This document shows, piece after piece, positions 43,476 to 52,976 of a stretch of 64,000 nucleotides of DNA. The DNA is from CAWHPS01 sp963831235 (GTDB lineage: Bacteria > Fibrobacterota > OXYB2-FULL-49-7 > JAEUSG01). Every line of letters begins with the position of its first letter. The first letter of the stretch is position 1. The position numbers and the translations under genes were made by a program. The notes beneath the pieces were generated by a model. That model saw only the letters and a list, made by a program, of their open reading frames with translations. It was not told where the DNA came from and made no database searches. The stretch spans positions 231,512 to 295,511 of the forward strand of contig CAWHPS010000035.1 in assembly GCA_963831235.1 (NCBI GenBank). The letters are read 5' to 3'.

Positions 43476-44723
43476 ATGAAGTTTATTGCTGATTTTCATA
43501 TTCATTCCTCATTTTCACGGGCAACAGCAAAAGATATTACCTTTGATGTCCTTTCCAGTTGGGGCAAAGTAAAAGGAGTATCCTTGATTGGCACAGGGGA
43601 TTTTACCCATCCTGCATGGTTTAAACAAATTAAGGAAAATCTGGTTCCGGATGGTGATGGATTATATAAATTGAAGAAAGAGAACCAGACTATATCTGGA
43701 ATGGAAGTCCCGCAATCCTGCGATACCGAGGTTCGCTTTATTATCACTGGAGAAATAAGCAGCATCTATAAATACAATGGCAAGACACGAAAGATCCACA
43801 ATCTTGTTATAATGCCTGATGTTGATACTGCTGAAAAATTCAACAAACAACTTGACAAAATCGGCAACATCAGATCAGATGGCAGGCCGATACTTGGTCT
43901 TGATTCTCGTGATTTGCTCGAAATCATGCTTGATGTTTCAGACCAGGCTGTCATGATTCCGGCACATATTTGGACTCCGTGGTTCTCCGTTCTTGGCTCA
44001 AAGTCGGGTTTTGATTCTATTGAAGAGTGCTTCAGGGACCTTGCTCCGAATATTTTCGCCCTTGAAACAGGTCTTTCATCAGATCCTGCCATGAATTGGA
44101 TGGTTTCTTCGCTTGACAGATATTCACTTGTCAGCAACTCAGATGCTCATTCAGCATCAAAAATCGGTCGCGAAGCAAATGTGTTCGACTGCGAACTTGG
44201 GTTTACTTCAATAATGGATGCTTTGATGAAGAAAGGTAGAAATAGCTTTCAGGGTACACTGGAATTTTTCCCTGAAGAGGGCAAGTATCACGTTGATGGG
44301 CACAGAGATTGTGAAGTCCGGCTCAATCCTGATGAAACACGCAGGTTAAAAGGCAAATGTCCCAAATGTGGCAAGGAGGTAACGCTTGGCGTTTTGTATC
44401 GTGTTATGGAACTTGCGGACAGGAAAGCGGGATTTAAACCCAATGGAGCGCCGGGCTTTCAAAGCATGGTTTCGCTTACAGGCATCTTAGGTGAAATCAT
44501 GAAAACAGGTGCTGCAAGCAAGAAGGTCGTGAATGAGTATTGGCGTCTTGTCAAAAACATGGGCCCGGAACTTTCCATACTGCTTGACATGCCAATCGAT
44601 TTGGTCAGGCAAAAAGGCTCTGAAACCCTGGCGCATGCCATTGAACGTATGCGTAGTGGAAAGGTGTCGGCATTGCCTGGTTATGACGGTGAATTCGGTG
44701 TGATTAAGGTATTTGGGGAATGA
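43476..44723 (+). CDS. PHP-domain endonuclease, EndoQ-like
   Basis: The 415-aa protein has the PHP metal-binding start FHIHSSFSR (His8, His10), GTGDFTHP (39-46), a Glu in ITGEISS, AHIWTPWFS and SNSDAHSAS. A zinc-finger region follows (HRDCEVRL and CPKCGKEVTLG, about 285-315). This arrangement matches the TIGR00375/EndoQ family, which cuts 5' of deaminated bases and abasic sites in DNA. Function in this organism is inferred. It lies 25 bp after the permease gene. A copy is at 59,547-60,787. Confidence 0.87.
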   Translation: MKFIADFHIHSSFSRATAKDITFDVLSSWGKVKGVSLIGTGDFTHPAWFKQIKENLVPDGDGLYKLKKENQTISGMEVPQSCDTEVRFIITGEISSIYKYNGKTRKIHNLVIMPDVDTAEKFNKQLDKIGNIRSDGRPILGLDSRDLLEIMLDVSDQAVMIPAHIWTPWFSVLGSKSGFDSIEECFRDLAPNIFALETGLSSDPAMNWMVSSLDRYSLVSNSDAHSASKIGREANVFDCELGFTSIMDALMKKGRNSFQGTLEFFPEEGKYHVDGHRDCEVRLNPDETRRLKGKCPKCGKEVTLGVLYRVMELADRKAGFKPNGAPGFQSMVSLTGILGEIMKTGAASKKVVNEYWRLVKNMGPELSILLDMPIDLVRQKGSETLAHAIERMRSGKVSALPGYDGEFGVIKVFGE

Positions 44724-44809
44724 TTGATTTTCAACTCTTGGTACAAAAAAACTTTTCCCAATATGAAGTTAATGAAGTAAAAAGTTTCTTGAAGTTAATT
44801 GAATAAGCT

Positions 44810-46762
44810 TTATCTGTCTTTTTGCCTTGCATTTATGTTTTTTTTATCGGTTTCAAACAATCTTCGTTCGTCCTCAAACTTTTTTCTTTCCATTGCAAAC
44901 TTTGCTTTTTCCTTTTCAAGCTTCTTCCATTCCTCTTGAAGTGCCTGTTTTTGTCTTATGATATCGGTTTCATCTTTTTTTGACGTTGACCCATTTTCCA
45001 ATTGTCTCTGCTGCTCAAGGACGTCTTGTTGTTCTTTTTCAAGGTGGCCCATGGTTTCATCCAACTTTTCTTTAAGCTCCAAAGCTTTTAATGAAAATTC
45101 CTTGTCAAAGTTTTTTTGCCTTTCCTCTACAAAAATGCGCTGGGAATCCTGAAGAGCAATCTTGAGGTTTGAAAGCATTACACTATCGGCTTTAATCTTA
45201 TTTTTTATTTCATCCATCTTTGCGCGGTTTTCTTTTTCAATCAGTTTTTCTTTATCAAGGATTTCCTGCTCTTTCTGTTTTTTCTCGAAATCAAACATCT
45301 TCCTGGCCTGTGAGAGATTTTCCTGAATATTCTTTCTCAACCGGTCCATATCAAGACCCGCGACTTTAAGTTTCTTCTCTTCATTCTCAATCATTTTACG
45401 CAGACTGTCCGCAGAAGCTGATTTATCGTCATTTATGCCTTTGAGTCTTTTTTTCAAACGTGAAGCCGAGATTTTTTGAATATCCAGGCTGTCCTGTCTT
45501 TTTTTAATTTCATTGATTTTTTCCAACCGTACCGCTTCAAGCTGTTTTTCCTGATTCAACTCCCATTTTTCCAATTCATCGCGAAGGCCCGTTATCTCTT
45601 TGTTAATTGAATCTTTCTGTTCCGGATCTCCATTAGCAAGATTCTTATTGTTGATTTCAATCCTTAAAGCAAGGTCGCTAATCTCGGTATCAAACCTTTT
45701 TTTTTGCGTATCCAGATTGCTTGTTATTTCTTTTTTCAAAACTGCTTCCTGTTCCTCTTTTTCCTTGCGGAGCTTTATTTTTCTTGTCTCCAATGAGCGT
45801 TTGCGATTGTCCAGCATCTGCATTTTTACATAAAGAATTTTATCACTGCTATCCTTAAAAGAAACCCCTTCGGATTGTTTTTCATTAAGGTGTTTGTAAT
45901 CGCCAGTTGAATTGGAATTGAAATCAGAAAACCTGAGTTCTTCACCTATCCGGCTTTTCGAGAGATCATAATCTTTTTTCAAAAATGCGGAAGATATCCA
46001 TCCGCTTGTATTAAGGAAAAATATCCTGTCAAAACCTCCGCACTCGTCCGCAACCAGCACGGTATCGCTTTTAAGCAGATATCCGATGGCTGTTGCATCA
46101 TGAGACGGGCCTGTGTGAACAATTACCCGTTTCTTTGTGGGGCGTATTATTTTAACGGCTGTCACCTTGATAATATCATTTTTCATTCTTGAACTTAGGA
46201 AATCATCCACTTTCTTTTTGTCTCCAAGATTTTCATCAAGGATAAATCCATTTTGTCCATTTTCAAGCATGACTTCGTCCCAGCCGTCCAGTTCATTTTT
46301 AACTTCAAAGAAATCACCGAATTTCCCTATTGCAACAACCTGGGATTTTGCATCCGGTTTTTTAAGGATAGACATATCTGTTTTTATGCAATATGCGAAC
46401 TTAGCGGAAGAAATTGTTTTTTCCTTGAATTTATTAGCGGCTTTTTGCAATATATCCATTTGTTGTCTGGCACTTTGAGAAGGTGAAGTATATCTGTTGA
46501 ATTCTTTTTCGGCCATCATACTTTCGACTTTCATCCATCCGATAGTATTGGAGGAAACCAGGACTTTTCTCCATCCTGTAAAGGAATCGATTGCCAGTAA
46601 AGGCTGCCATAATTCTATTTCCTTAAAGGGTTTAAAGATGGCGGTTGGTTTATAATATAACCCCATCTTGTTTGTTTTGCAAAAATAGAATGATACATCA
46701 GCATGGATTGTAATGGGAGCAATAAAGAGTGTTGATAAAAATAGTAAAGATATTATTTTCAT
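44810..46762 (-). CDS. Exported SH3-like and coiled-coil protein
   Basis: The 650-aa product has a signal peptide (about 1-22, ending IHA). Bacterial SH3-like modules follow at about 25-85, 125-185 and 200-265 (for example KKRVIVHTGPSHDATAIGYLL, GWISSAFLKKDYDLS). From about 315 to the end it is an almost continuous Lys/Glu/Gln-rich coiled coil. A periplasmic scaffold or peptidoglycan-binding role is inferred from the SH3 modules. A copy with three frame breaks is at 57,509-59,460. Confidence 0.85.
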   Translation of the reverse strand: MKIISLLFLSTLFIAPITIHADVSFYFCKTNKMGLYYKPTAIFKPFKEIELWQPLLAIDSFTGWRKVLVSSNTIGWMKVESMMAEKEFNRYTSPSQSARQQMDILQKAANKFKEKTISSAKFAYCIKTDMSILKKPDAKSQVVAIGKFGDFFEVKNELDGWDEVMLENGQNGFILDENLGDKKKVDDFLSSRMKNDIIKVTAVKIIRPTKKRVIVHTGPSHDATAIGYLLKSDTVLVADECGGFDRIFFLNTSGWISSAFLKKDYDLSKSRIGEELRFSDFNSNSTGDYKHLNEKQSEGVSFKDSSDKILYVKMQMLDNRKRSLETRKIKLRKEKEEQEAVLKKEITSNLDTQKKRFDTEISDLALRIEINNKNLANGDPEQKDSINKEITGLRDELEKWELNQEKQLEAVRLEKINEIKKRQDSLDIQKISASRLKKRLKGINDDKSASADSLRKMIENEEKKLKVAGLDMDRLRKNIQENLSQARKMFDFEKKQKEQEILDKEKLIEKENRAKMDEIKNKIKADSVMLSNLKIALQDSQRIFVEERQKNFDKEFSLKALELKEKLDETMGHLEKEQQDVLEQQRQLENGSTSKKDETDIIRQKQALQEEWKKLEKEKAKFAMERKKFEDERRLFETDKKNINARQKDR

Positions 46763-46991
46763 AATTTGTCCTTGGACTACTTTAGTTGACTTTCCAATAA
46801 GATAATTTTTTACGGGTTGTCCGGCAGTAGAAATAATTAATATGAATGAATAAACGGTTTCATAGTAATTTCTTAAAACAGATTTGAAATTGACCCACAG
46901 GGTCCATCATTTTTCTTGAATTGGGCATTATTTAAGGTCTATCTTCTTAATGTTGCGTAACAAATAAGTTTATTTTCAAGGAGAAAACATA

Positions 46992-48086
46992 ATGGCTCAA
47001 AAAAAATTGCAAATAGCTATTGTAGGCGCCGGTTTCATGGCTGAATATCATGTAAAGGGTTTTCGTGAAGCAAACGCTGAGATCGCCTGTATTGTTGATG
47101 CTAATATCAAGACCGCAAAAGCAGCCGCTGAAAAATATGCAATCCCGGGTTTTTATGGATCCATTGAAGAGATGCTTGATAAAATCGGTAGTGGAATTGA
47201 TGCTATAAGCATAATAACACCCAATAAATTTCATAAGCCGCTTTCCATTACTGCCTTGAATGCGGGAAAGCATGTTTTTTGTGAAAAGCCCCCGGCACTC
47301 AATGCCGGAGAGGTTCTTGAAATGAAAAACGCGGCAGAAGCTAAAAATAAAGTGCTTCTTTTCAACTTCAACAACCGAGCCAGACCGGAATCTTATGCCA
47401 TGATGGATTATATTAAGAACGGTGATACAGGCAGGATTAAGTCCGCACAGGCAGTCTGGATAAGGCGTGCGGGTATCCCTGGATTCGGAGGTTGGTTTAC
47501 AAATAAAAAACTTTCAGGCGGCGGACCTGTTATAGATCTTTTGCACATGACGGACCTTGCCCTTTACTTTATGGGCTATCCAAAGCCGGAATATGTTCTT
47601 GCACAGACATTTGATGATTTCATCCGCAACAAGGAATTCAAGGGCCCGTGGGGTATCCCGGATGTGGATAATGGTGTAACTGATGTTGAATCATCCTGTC
47701 ATGGTTTTGTGCGGTTTTCAACGGGGCAGGTGCTTTTTATCCGCAACTCTTGGGCCGAGATGAACAAGAGAGAAGAGGTGTCTGTGACCTTTCAGGGGGA
47801 AAAGGCGGGTGGACTAATACGCAGGCTTTTTGGAAGGGATGGACATGATAATACCGCCGAGGATTCATGTGAATTATACATCCAGGAAAACGGTCGTTCC
47901 GTAAACAGGACCATACTTGCAGACAAGGATGAAAGCATGGGAAGAATCAGGTCAGCTGTTAATTTTGTGCGTACCATAGAAGGCCTGGAAAAGCCGCTAA
48001 ATACGCCGGATCAGGCTTTATCACTTATGAAGATAGTAGATGCTGTATATGAATCAGCGAAAACAGGCAAGCCAATTGGGCTTTAA
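46992..48086 (+). CDS. Gfo/Idh/MocA family oxidoreductase
   Basis: The 364-aa enzyme starts with a Rossmann fold (AIVGAGFMAEYH, 9-20) and has the family EKP motif at 98-100, which carries the catalytic Lys. The C-terminal domain (about 130-340) is typical of NAD(P)-dependent sugar or inositol dehydrogenases. AAGGAG precedes the ATG. No sugar-pathway neighbour helps assign the substrate. A copy is at 56,174-57,279. Confidence 0.9.
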   Translation: MAQKKLQIAIVGAGFMAEYHVKGFREANAEIACIVDANIKTAKAAAEKYAIPGFYGSIEEMLDKIGSGIDAISIITPNKFHKPLSITALNAGKHVFCEKPPALNAGEVLEMKNAAEAKNKVLLFNFNNRARPESYAMMDYIKNGDTGRIKSAQAVWIRRAGIPGFGGWFTNKKLSGGGPVIDLLHMTDLALYFMGYPKPEYVLAQTFDDFIRNKEFKGPWGIPDVDNGVTDVESSCHGFVRFSTGQVLFIRNSWAEMNKREEVSVTFQGEKAGGLIRRLFGRDGHDNTAEDSCELYIQENGRSVNRTILADKDESMGRIRSAVNFVRTIEGLEKPLNTPDQALSLMKIVDAVYESAKTGKPIGL

Positions 48087-48096
48087 ATAGCCTCTG

Positions 48097-49401
48097 TCAG
48101 TTTAATTCCGGAAAGAGTCCTATTGCATAGAGGGGAATATTTGCAAAGTCATTGCGGCTTTCAAAATTCCGCGGTGAGGTGCGATATAACCGTGAAGCGC
48201 CATATTTTTCCGAATATACCCTAAGACTTTTAATATTTCGATTTAAACCGCTTTTTACCTCCAGTGGCAGGATACGATCTTCATGAACCAGCAGGAAATC
48301 AACTTCAGCTATATTTTCACTTGTCCAATAATGAAGACTGCCTTCATTTTTTCTCGCAAGTTCGGTTGCAACAAAGTTTTCCACAAAAGCCCCATTGTAT
48401 TCGGAAAAAAGCCTATCTCCGGTTACAATCGCCTGTGAAGAAATGTCAACCATTGCGCCTAATAGGCCGCAATCCAATGCATATACCTTGAAACAATCCT
48501 GTTCTTCGTAACCTCCCAATGGTAATCGAGGTGCACTAACATTCACGGAAACATAAATAAGCCCCGCCTTGCGTAACCATTCGACGGCGGACTCAAACTG
48601 GCTTGCTCTGCCGCCTTTTCGAACATCACTGTATTTGAATTTCTTATTTATGCGTGCAAGATGCGATGGCATGGATTTCCAGACCTCGGATATGCGTATC
48701 GCTTGTGTGGGAGTGGAATATTTTGAGAAATCCCTTTCATAAGATTTTAAAATCTCTTTTTGAATTTTACGCGCCTCTGAATGGTCCCTTGAATTTATAA
48801 AATTCTGAATTACTTCCGGCATTCCACCCAGATAAAGATATAGTTTAAGAAGGGTGGAAAGTTTTTCATGAAGCATTTCAGAAACAGGAAGCCATGCTTC
48901 TTTTTCCTGCAGATTATTAATAAGCATATCTTCATTAAACGCCATTAAGAACTCAATAAAGTTTAAAGGATACATGGTAAGAAAATTAACCTTGCCCACC
49001 GGAAAACTTGAAGTTTTACCAATACTTACTCCAAGGAGAGAGCCAGCTGCTATCACATGAAAATCTGGCATCTGTTCACAGAAATATTTAAGACTGGTAA
49101 GTGCGCGTGGACAAACCTGGATTTCATCAAAGAAAAGCAGTGTTGATTCAGGCTTTATAATTTTTCCCTGATATGCTGAGATTGATTCAATAATTTTTGC
49201 TGGAGCGAGGTCGCCATTAAAAAGTGTTGAAAGTGCCGGCGTTTCCTCAAAGTTAAGATAAATGTAATTTTGATATTCTTTTTTTCCAAATTCATGAATT
49301 GTATAAGTCTTTCCAACCTGTCTGGCACCTTGAACAAGTAATGGTTTACGTGATAATCCATCTTTCCAAAGCTTAAGTGATTGATATGCAAGGCGCTTCA
49401 T
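48097..49401 (-). CDS. AAA ATPase with DUF4143 domain (second)
   Basis: The 434-aa protein has Walker A GARQVGKT (25-32), Walker B LLFFDEIQ and the arginine-sensor-like segment AAGSLLG. The C-terminal DUF4143 domain contains FVENFVATELARKN, EVDFLLVHED and PLEVKSG, again with a PD-(D/E)xK-like Asp and ExK. It ends 10 bp from the convergent oxidoreductase gene. It is related to but clearly distinct from the gene at 25,864. The copy at 54,887-56,163 is riddled with indels. Confidence 0.9.
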   Translation of the reverse strand: MKRLAYQSLKLWKDGLSRKPLLVQGARQVGKTYTIHEFGKKEYQNYIYLNFEETPALSTLFNGDLAPAKIIESISAYQGKIIKPESTLLFFDEIQVCPRALTSLKYFCEQMPDFHVIAAGSLLGVSIGKTSSFPVGKVNFLTMYPLNFIEFLMAFNEDMLINNLQEKEAWLPVSEMLHEKLSTLLKLYLYLGGMPEVIQNFINSRDHSEARKIQKEILKSYERDFSKYSTPTQAIRISEVWKSMPSHLARINKKFKYSDVRKGGRASQFESAVEWLRKAGLIYVSVNVSAPRLPLGGYEEQDCFKVYALDCGLLGAMVDISSQAIVTGDRLFSEYNGAFVENFVATELARKNEGSLHYWTSENIAEVDFLLVHEDRILPLEVKSGLNRNIKSLRVYSEKYGASRLYRTSPRNFESRNDFANIPLYAIGLFPELN

Positions 49402-49739
49402 TGGTATACTCCTCTTGAAATAAAATAATTTATATATGATTAAATATCAATATAAACATTAAATATATGATAATTTATGTCATATATATCTATTAATACG
49501 TGGTAAATAATGTAAGTTGTATTTGCTATTTTATTGAATTATCTGATTGGTAAATAGCTTATAATTGAAACATTAAACCTAGTAAAATATTAAGTAGCCG
49601 ATTGTGTATGGAAAAATATGGAATGTGGGTATCGACTTTGATAAGATTTCCAGTCTATATCCACAATTCAGGAGATAGCTTATTCACAGCCGGGCACTGT
49701 TGTTCGTTGTGCATTTTAATAAATGTCTTCACCACACTC
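49402..49739. promoter_or_regulatory. Intergenic region with AT-rich operator-like repeats
   Basis: No gene is seen in these 338 bp. Upstream of the DUF4143 ATPase lies an inverted repeat ATATATGA-N9-TCATATAT (49,463-49,487) plus an extra half-site ATATATGA at 49,432-49,439. They may be binding sites for an autoregulator, but the low complexity makes chance plausible. Confidence 0.35.
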
Positions 49740-50414
49740 TTATCTTAAAATGAGATAGCTTCTTGCTGCCAGTGAAAGGCCCCCTCCGTTTATAATGCCA
49801 CCGGTTGACAAATTTGTATAAGTACCAGCAGGAATGGAAATCGTTTCATCTGTATCGCCACGGTTCAGGGCCACTATTATGGAATCGCCTGGGCTGCTGC
49901 CGGTAATGGAAAATATCCAGGTGTTAACACCGAATGAAATGGTGGAACGACGGCCAAAGGTCAGCACAGGATTGTTCCGCCTTATGGCAGCCAGAACACA
50001 TATCTTATTGTTAAGGTTTCTCTGGGCACTCGAGAGCGAATTGAATGTCATGAGTTTTGCATTGTCAGGCCGAATCCCTCCTGCCAAACCGATTTCATCT
50101 CCATAATAAATGAATGGCACACCCCTGCCACAAAAAATAACCGCATAGGCAACAGCCATGCGTTCATAAGGAATTGAAGTTCCAGGTTGGGAATAGCTTC
50201 CATTTGGAAATTCATTGGCGGCAAAATCCTGGTTTGCAACATTCACAGCCCTTCCGACATCCTCCGTGCCAAGACCATGAAGCATCAGCGATTGCCTGAT
50301 GTTTCCGGTATCGGAGGCCGCAAAAAAATCGGCCAGCTCATTCAGACTGATTGATTTCTCAAAAAATGCCGCACAAATCCGACTGCGGTATAAGTAATCA
50401 AACCTGGATTCAAT
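49740..50414 (-). pseudogene. C-terminal fragment of a GH13 alpha-amylase
   Basis: About 224 codons are open with no start at the 5' end; the frame runs into a stop inside the adjacent repeat. The sequence has the late GH13 features VPFIYYGDEIGLAGG and a C-terminal beta domain (IVALNRGDTDETISIPAG, LSLAARSYLIL). The region equivalent to the NHD motif reads VANQDF. The N-terminal catalytic half is missing and is not found elsewhere in the window. An internal ATG at 50,285 would give 181 aa, but a functional enzyme is not expected. Confidence 0.82.
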
Positions 50415-50600
50415 TTAGAAGTGCAACAAAGTGGGCAATAGGTGGGATTTGTTATTGGCAACAATGAGACTTGAACAACCAACGGTGGACCCACAAAGAG
50501 TTCAGGCGGCGGTTGTTCAAGAACAGGAAATTGATAGCCATTAATTGAGATAACGCCTTATTACCTAGAAAGAAGCAGTTGTGGCACTTCAAACTTGAAT
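50408..50600. mobile_element. MITE-like element at the broken amylase end
   Basis: The ends form imperfect inverted repeats that read inward as ATTCAAnTTnGAAGTGCnAC (50,408-50,427 and, reversed, 50,581-50,600). Inside is an 11-bp perfect hairpin CTTGAACAACC/GGTTGTTCAAG (50,470-50,521). The 193-bp span encodes nothing. The ends recall IS30-family termini as I remember them, so a non-autonomous derivative is possible. I see no clear target duplication. The amylase frame stops within the left end. Confidence 0.5.
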
Positions 50601-50675
50601 GTAGGATCCCCTCCTTTTCGCTTGATACTCTACACCTTCATATACAATATTTAATACTCTTTAAAAGGAAACTTC

Positions 50676-51317
50676 ATGGCAAAAGAAGGCTTATCAATAA
50701 TATTTATAACACTTTTTGTAACACTTGGAATGCTTTTGCTTTATTATTCCGCTAAATCCAATTTCTTCCTATACTGCTTTTTTATATCCGCGTTCCTTTC
50801 AATGTTTGTGGCCTATTTCTTCCGTGATCCGGAAAGGGCTATTCCACAAGAGCCAGGGCTTATCGTATCCCCGGCTGACGGCAAAGTCATTGAAATAGCA
50901 GAAGAGGAAAACAAATACATGGAAGGCCGGGCACGCAGGGTTTCGATTTTCCTATCAGTATTCAATGTGCATATAAATCGTATGCCTGCTGATGGAAAAG
51001 CCGAGATGGTCAAATATTACAAGGGAGAATTCCTTGCAGCCTGGGATGAAAAGGCGTCACTTAAAAACGAGCAGACCCATATCGGGGTCAATTGCGGCAA
51101 ATACAAAATACTGGTAAAACAAATAGCCGGCCTTATTGCAAGACGGATTGTCTGCAAGGTGCATGAAGGCGAAACATACAAGAGGGGTGATCGCATAGGC
51201 CTTATAAAATTCGGGTCAAGGACGGATATTTTTCTTCCGCTTAATGCTGAACTCAAAGTCAAAATAGGCGACAAGGTTGCCGGCGGTTCCTCGATAATTG
51301 CCAAGATGCCAGAGTGA
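50676..51317 (+). CDS. psd: Phosphatidylserine decarboxylase proenzyme
   Basis: The 213-aa protein has two N-terminal membrane segments (about 7-47), the conserved SPADG (65-69) and FNVHINR (96-102), and the self-cleavage site KFGSRTD with Gly180-Ser181, which yields the pyruvoyl-bearing alpha subunit. It is the short archaeal/Bacteroidetes-type form. It makes phosphatidylethanolamine from the product of the next gene, which starts 5 bp later. AAAGGA precedes the ATG. Confidence 0.95.
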   Translation: MAKEGLSIIFITLFVTLGMLLLYYSAKSNFFLYCFFISAFLSMFVAYFFRDPERAIPQEPGLIVSPADGKVIEIAEEENKYMEGRARRVSIFLSVFNVHINRMPADGKAEMVKYYKGEFLAAWDEKASLKNEQTHIGVNCGKYKILVKQIAGLIARRIVCKVHEGETYKRGDRIGLIKFGSRTDIFLPLNAELKVKIGDKVAGGSSIIAKMPE

Positions 51318-51322
51318 TTTTT

Positions 51323-52153
51323 ATGGAACTTAAGCGCAGGGTTGACATAAAGAAATACAAGATCGTGCTTCCGAGCATGATTACAAGCATCAGCATACTT
51401 TGCGGTCTTTTTGCCATCTTTCTTTGCATAAGCAATAATGAAGATGGAGGCTGGTTTACGGTATCCTGCTGGCTTTTAATCATCGCTGCAATGATGGATG
51501 GTCTTGACGGCAAAGTTGCAAGGCTCACAAAGACTTCAAGCGAGTTCGGCATACAGTACGACTCAATAGCCGATGTTATAACATTTGGTGTTGCCGCAAC
51601 TGTTATAATTTTCAAGCAGATCTACCTTTTGCAGGTGGAGGCAAACCCGATATTTTACTTATTTCCGATACTTTTCCTGCTCTGCGGTGCCATAAGGCTT
51701 GCTCGTTTTAATACTACCGCAACAACAGGGGCAAAAAAAGGTTTTTACGGTCTTCCAATTCCTGCGGCAGCCTGCTCCATCATGTCGCTCTTTCTGTTTT
51801 TTCACTGGGCCGAACAACACCCCTATCCCATACCAGGAATTCCTCTGCATCTTCCGCCTTTTTCAGAAGACTTTGTTTTGAGAATATCGAGCCTATCCAT
51901 TGTTCTTGTCTCTTTTCTCATGGTTTCTCTTATTAAATACGATGTTTCAGTTGATTTCTTTTTCGGTGAAATAAGACAGCACAAAATCAGATCATTAATC
52001 AATCTGTTGATATTCGGGACATTGTTTTTCTATCCCAGCCTTGCATTCTTTCTCATATCCGTATTTTATATTTTTTACTGTCTAGGCCGTTCAATAATCG
52101 GATCTTTCAATAAAGATGAAGAGGAGAATGCAGGGGTAATTCAACAGCAATAG
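51323..52153 (+). CDS. pssA: CDP-diacylglycerol-serine O-phosphatidyltransferase
   Basis: From ATG 51,323 the product is 276 aa with about eight membrane segments. The CDP-alcohol phosphotransferase motif is complete: D62-G63, A66-R67, G76, D80 and D84. It makes phosphatidylserine for Psd. I prefer 51,323 over an ATG 9 bp upstream, which lies only 3 nt after the psd coding end. The last six codons and the stop are in the 23-nt spacer of the inverted repeat, so the C-terminus cannot be trusted fully. Confidence 0.93.
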   Translation: MELKRRVDIKKYKIVLPSMITSISILCGLFAIFLCISNNEDGGWFTVSCWLLIIAAMMDGLDGKVARLTKTSSEFGIQYDSIADVITFGVAATVIIFKQIYLLQVEANPIFYLFPILFLLCGAIRLARFNTTATTGAKKGFYGLPIPAAACSIMSLFLFFHWAEQHPYPIPGIPLHLPPFSEDFVLRISSLSIVLVSFLMVSLIKYDVSVDFFFGEIRQHKIRSLINLLIFGTLFFYPSLAFFLISVFYIFYCLGRSIIGSFNKDEEENAGVIQQQ

Positions 52154-52157
52154 GAGA
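52135..52157. other. Fold-back junction spacer
   Basis: These 23 nt separate the two perfect inner ends of the inverted repeat. They contain the final codons and stop of pssA. Without extra evidence this is the most likely artificial join in the window. Confidence 0.85.
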
Positions 52158-52971
52158 CCTGCATTCTCCTCTTCATCTTTATTGAAAGATCCGATTATTG
52201 AACGGCCTAGACAGTAAAAAATATAAAATACGGATATGAGAAAGAATGCAAGGCTGGGATAGAAAAACAATGTCCCGATATTCAACAGATTGATTAATGA
52301 TCTGATTTTGTGCTGTCTTATTTCACCAAAAAGAAATCAACTGAAACATCGTATTTAATAAGAGAAACCATGAGAAAAGAGACAAGAACAATGGATAGGC
52401 TCGATATTCTCAAAACAAAGTCTTCTGAAAAAGGCGGAAGATGCAGAGGAATTCCTGGTATGGGATAGGGGTGTTGTTCGGCCCAGTGAAAAAACAGAAA
52501 GAGCGACATGATGGAGCAGGCTGCCGCAGGAATTGGAAGACCGTAAAAACCTTTTTTTGCCCCTGTTGTTGCGGTAGTATTAAAACGAGCAAGCCTTATG
52601 GCACCGCAGAGCAGGAAAAGTATCGGAAATAAGTAAAATATGGTCTTCCTTCACCTGCAAAAGGTAGATCTGCTTGAAAATTATAACAGTTGCGGCAACA
52701 CCAAATGTTATAACATCGGCTATTGAGTCGTACTGTATGCCGAAGAGAACTCGCTTGAAGTCTTTGTGAGCCTTGCAACTTTGCCGTCAAGACCATCCAT
52801 CATTGCAGCGATGATTAAAAGCCAGCAGGATACCGTAAACCAGCCTCCATCTTCATTATTGCTTATGCAAAGAAAGATGGCAAAAAGACCGCAAAGTATG
52901 CTGATGCTTGTAATCATGCTCGGAAGCACAATCTTGTATTTCTTTATGTCAACCCTGCGCTTAAGTTTCAT
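52158..52971 (-). pseudogene. Degraded pssA copy
   Basis: Mirror of pssA without its last codons. The frame is lost by single-base deletions, for example in a homopolymer near 52,327, and by a scrambled cluster near 52,643-52,653. Open pieces are 52,318-52,509, 52,410-52,592 and 52,720-52,971. The first 150 bases next to the junction match almost perfectly. Confidence 0.9.
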
Positions 52972-52976
52972 AAAAA

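Larger units (their letters stand above)
40259..52134 (+). repeat. Left arm of giant inverted repeat
   Basis: This 11.9-kb arm is mirrored by 52,158-64,000. The innermost matching bases are 52,134 and 52,158; the outermost visible match is 40,259 with 64,000, and the repeat may continue past the window. All genes in this arm read open, apart from the amylase fragment. Confidence 0.97.
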
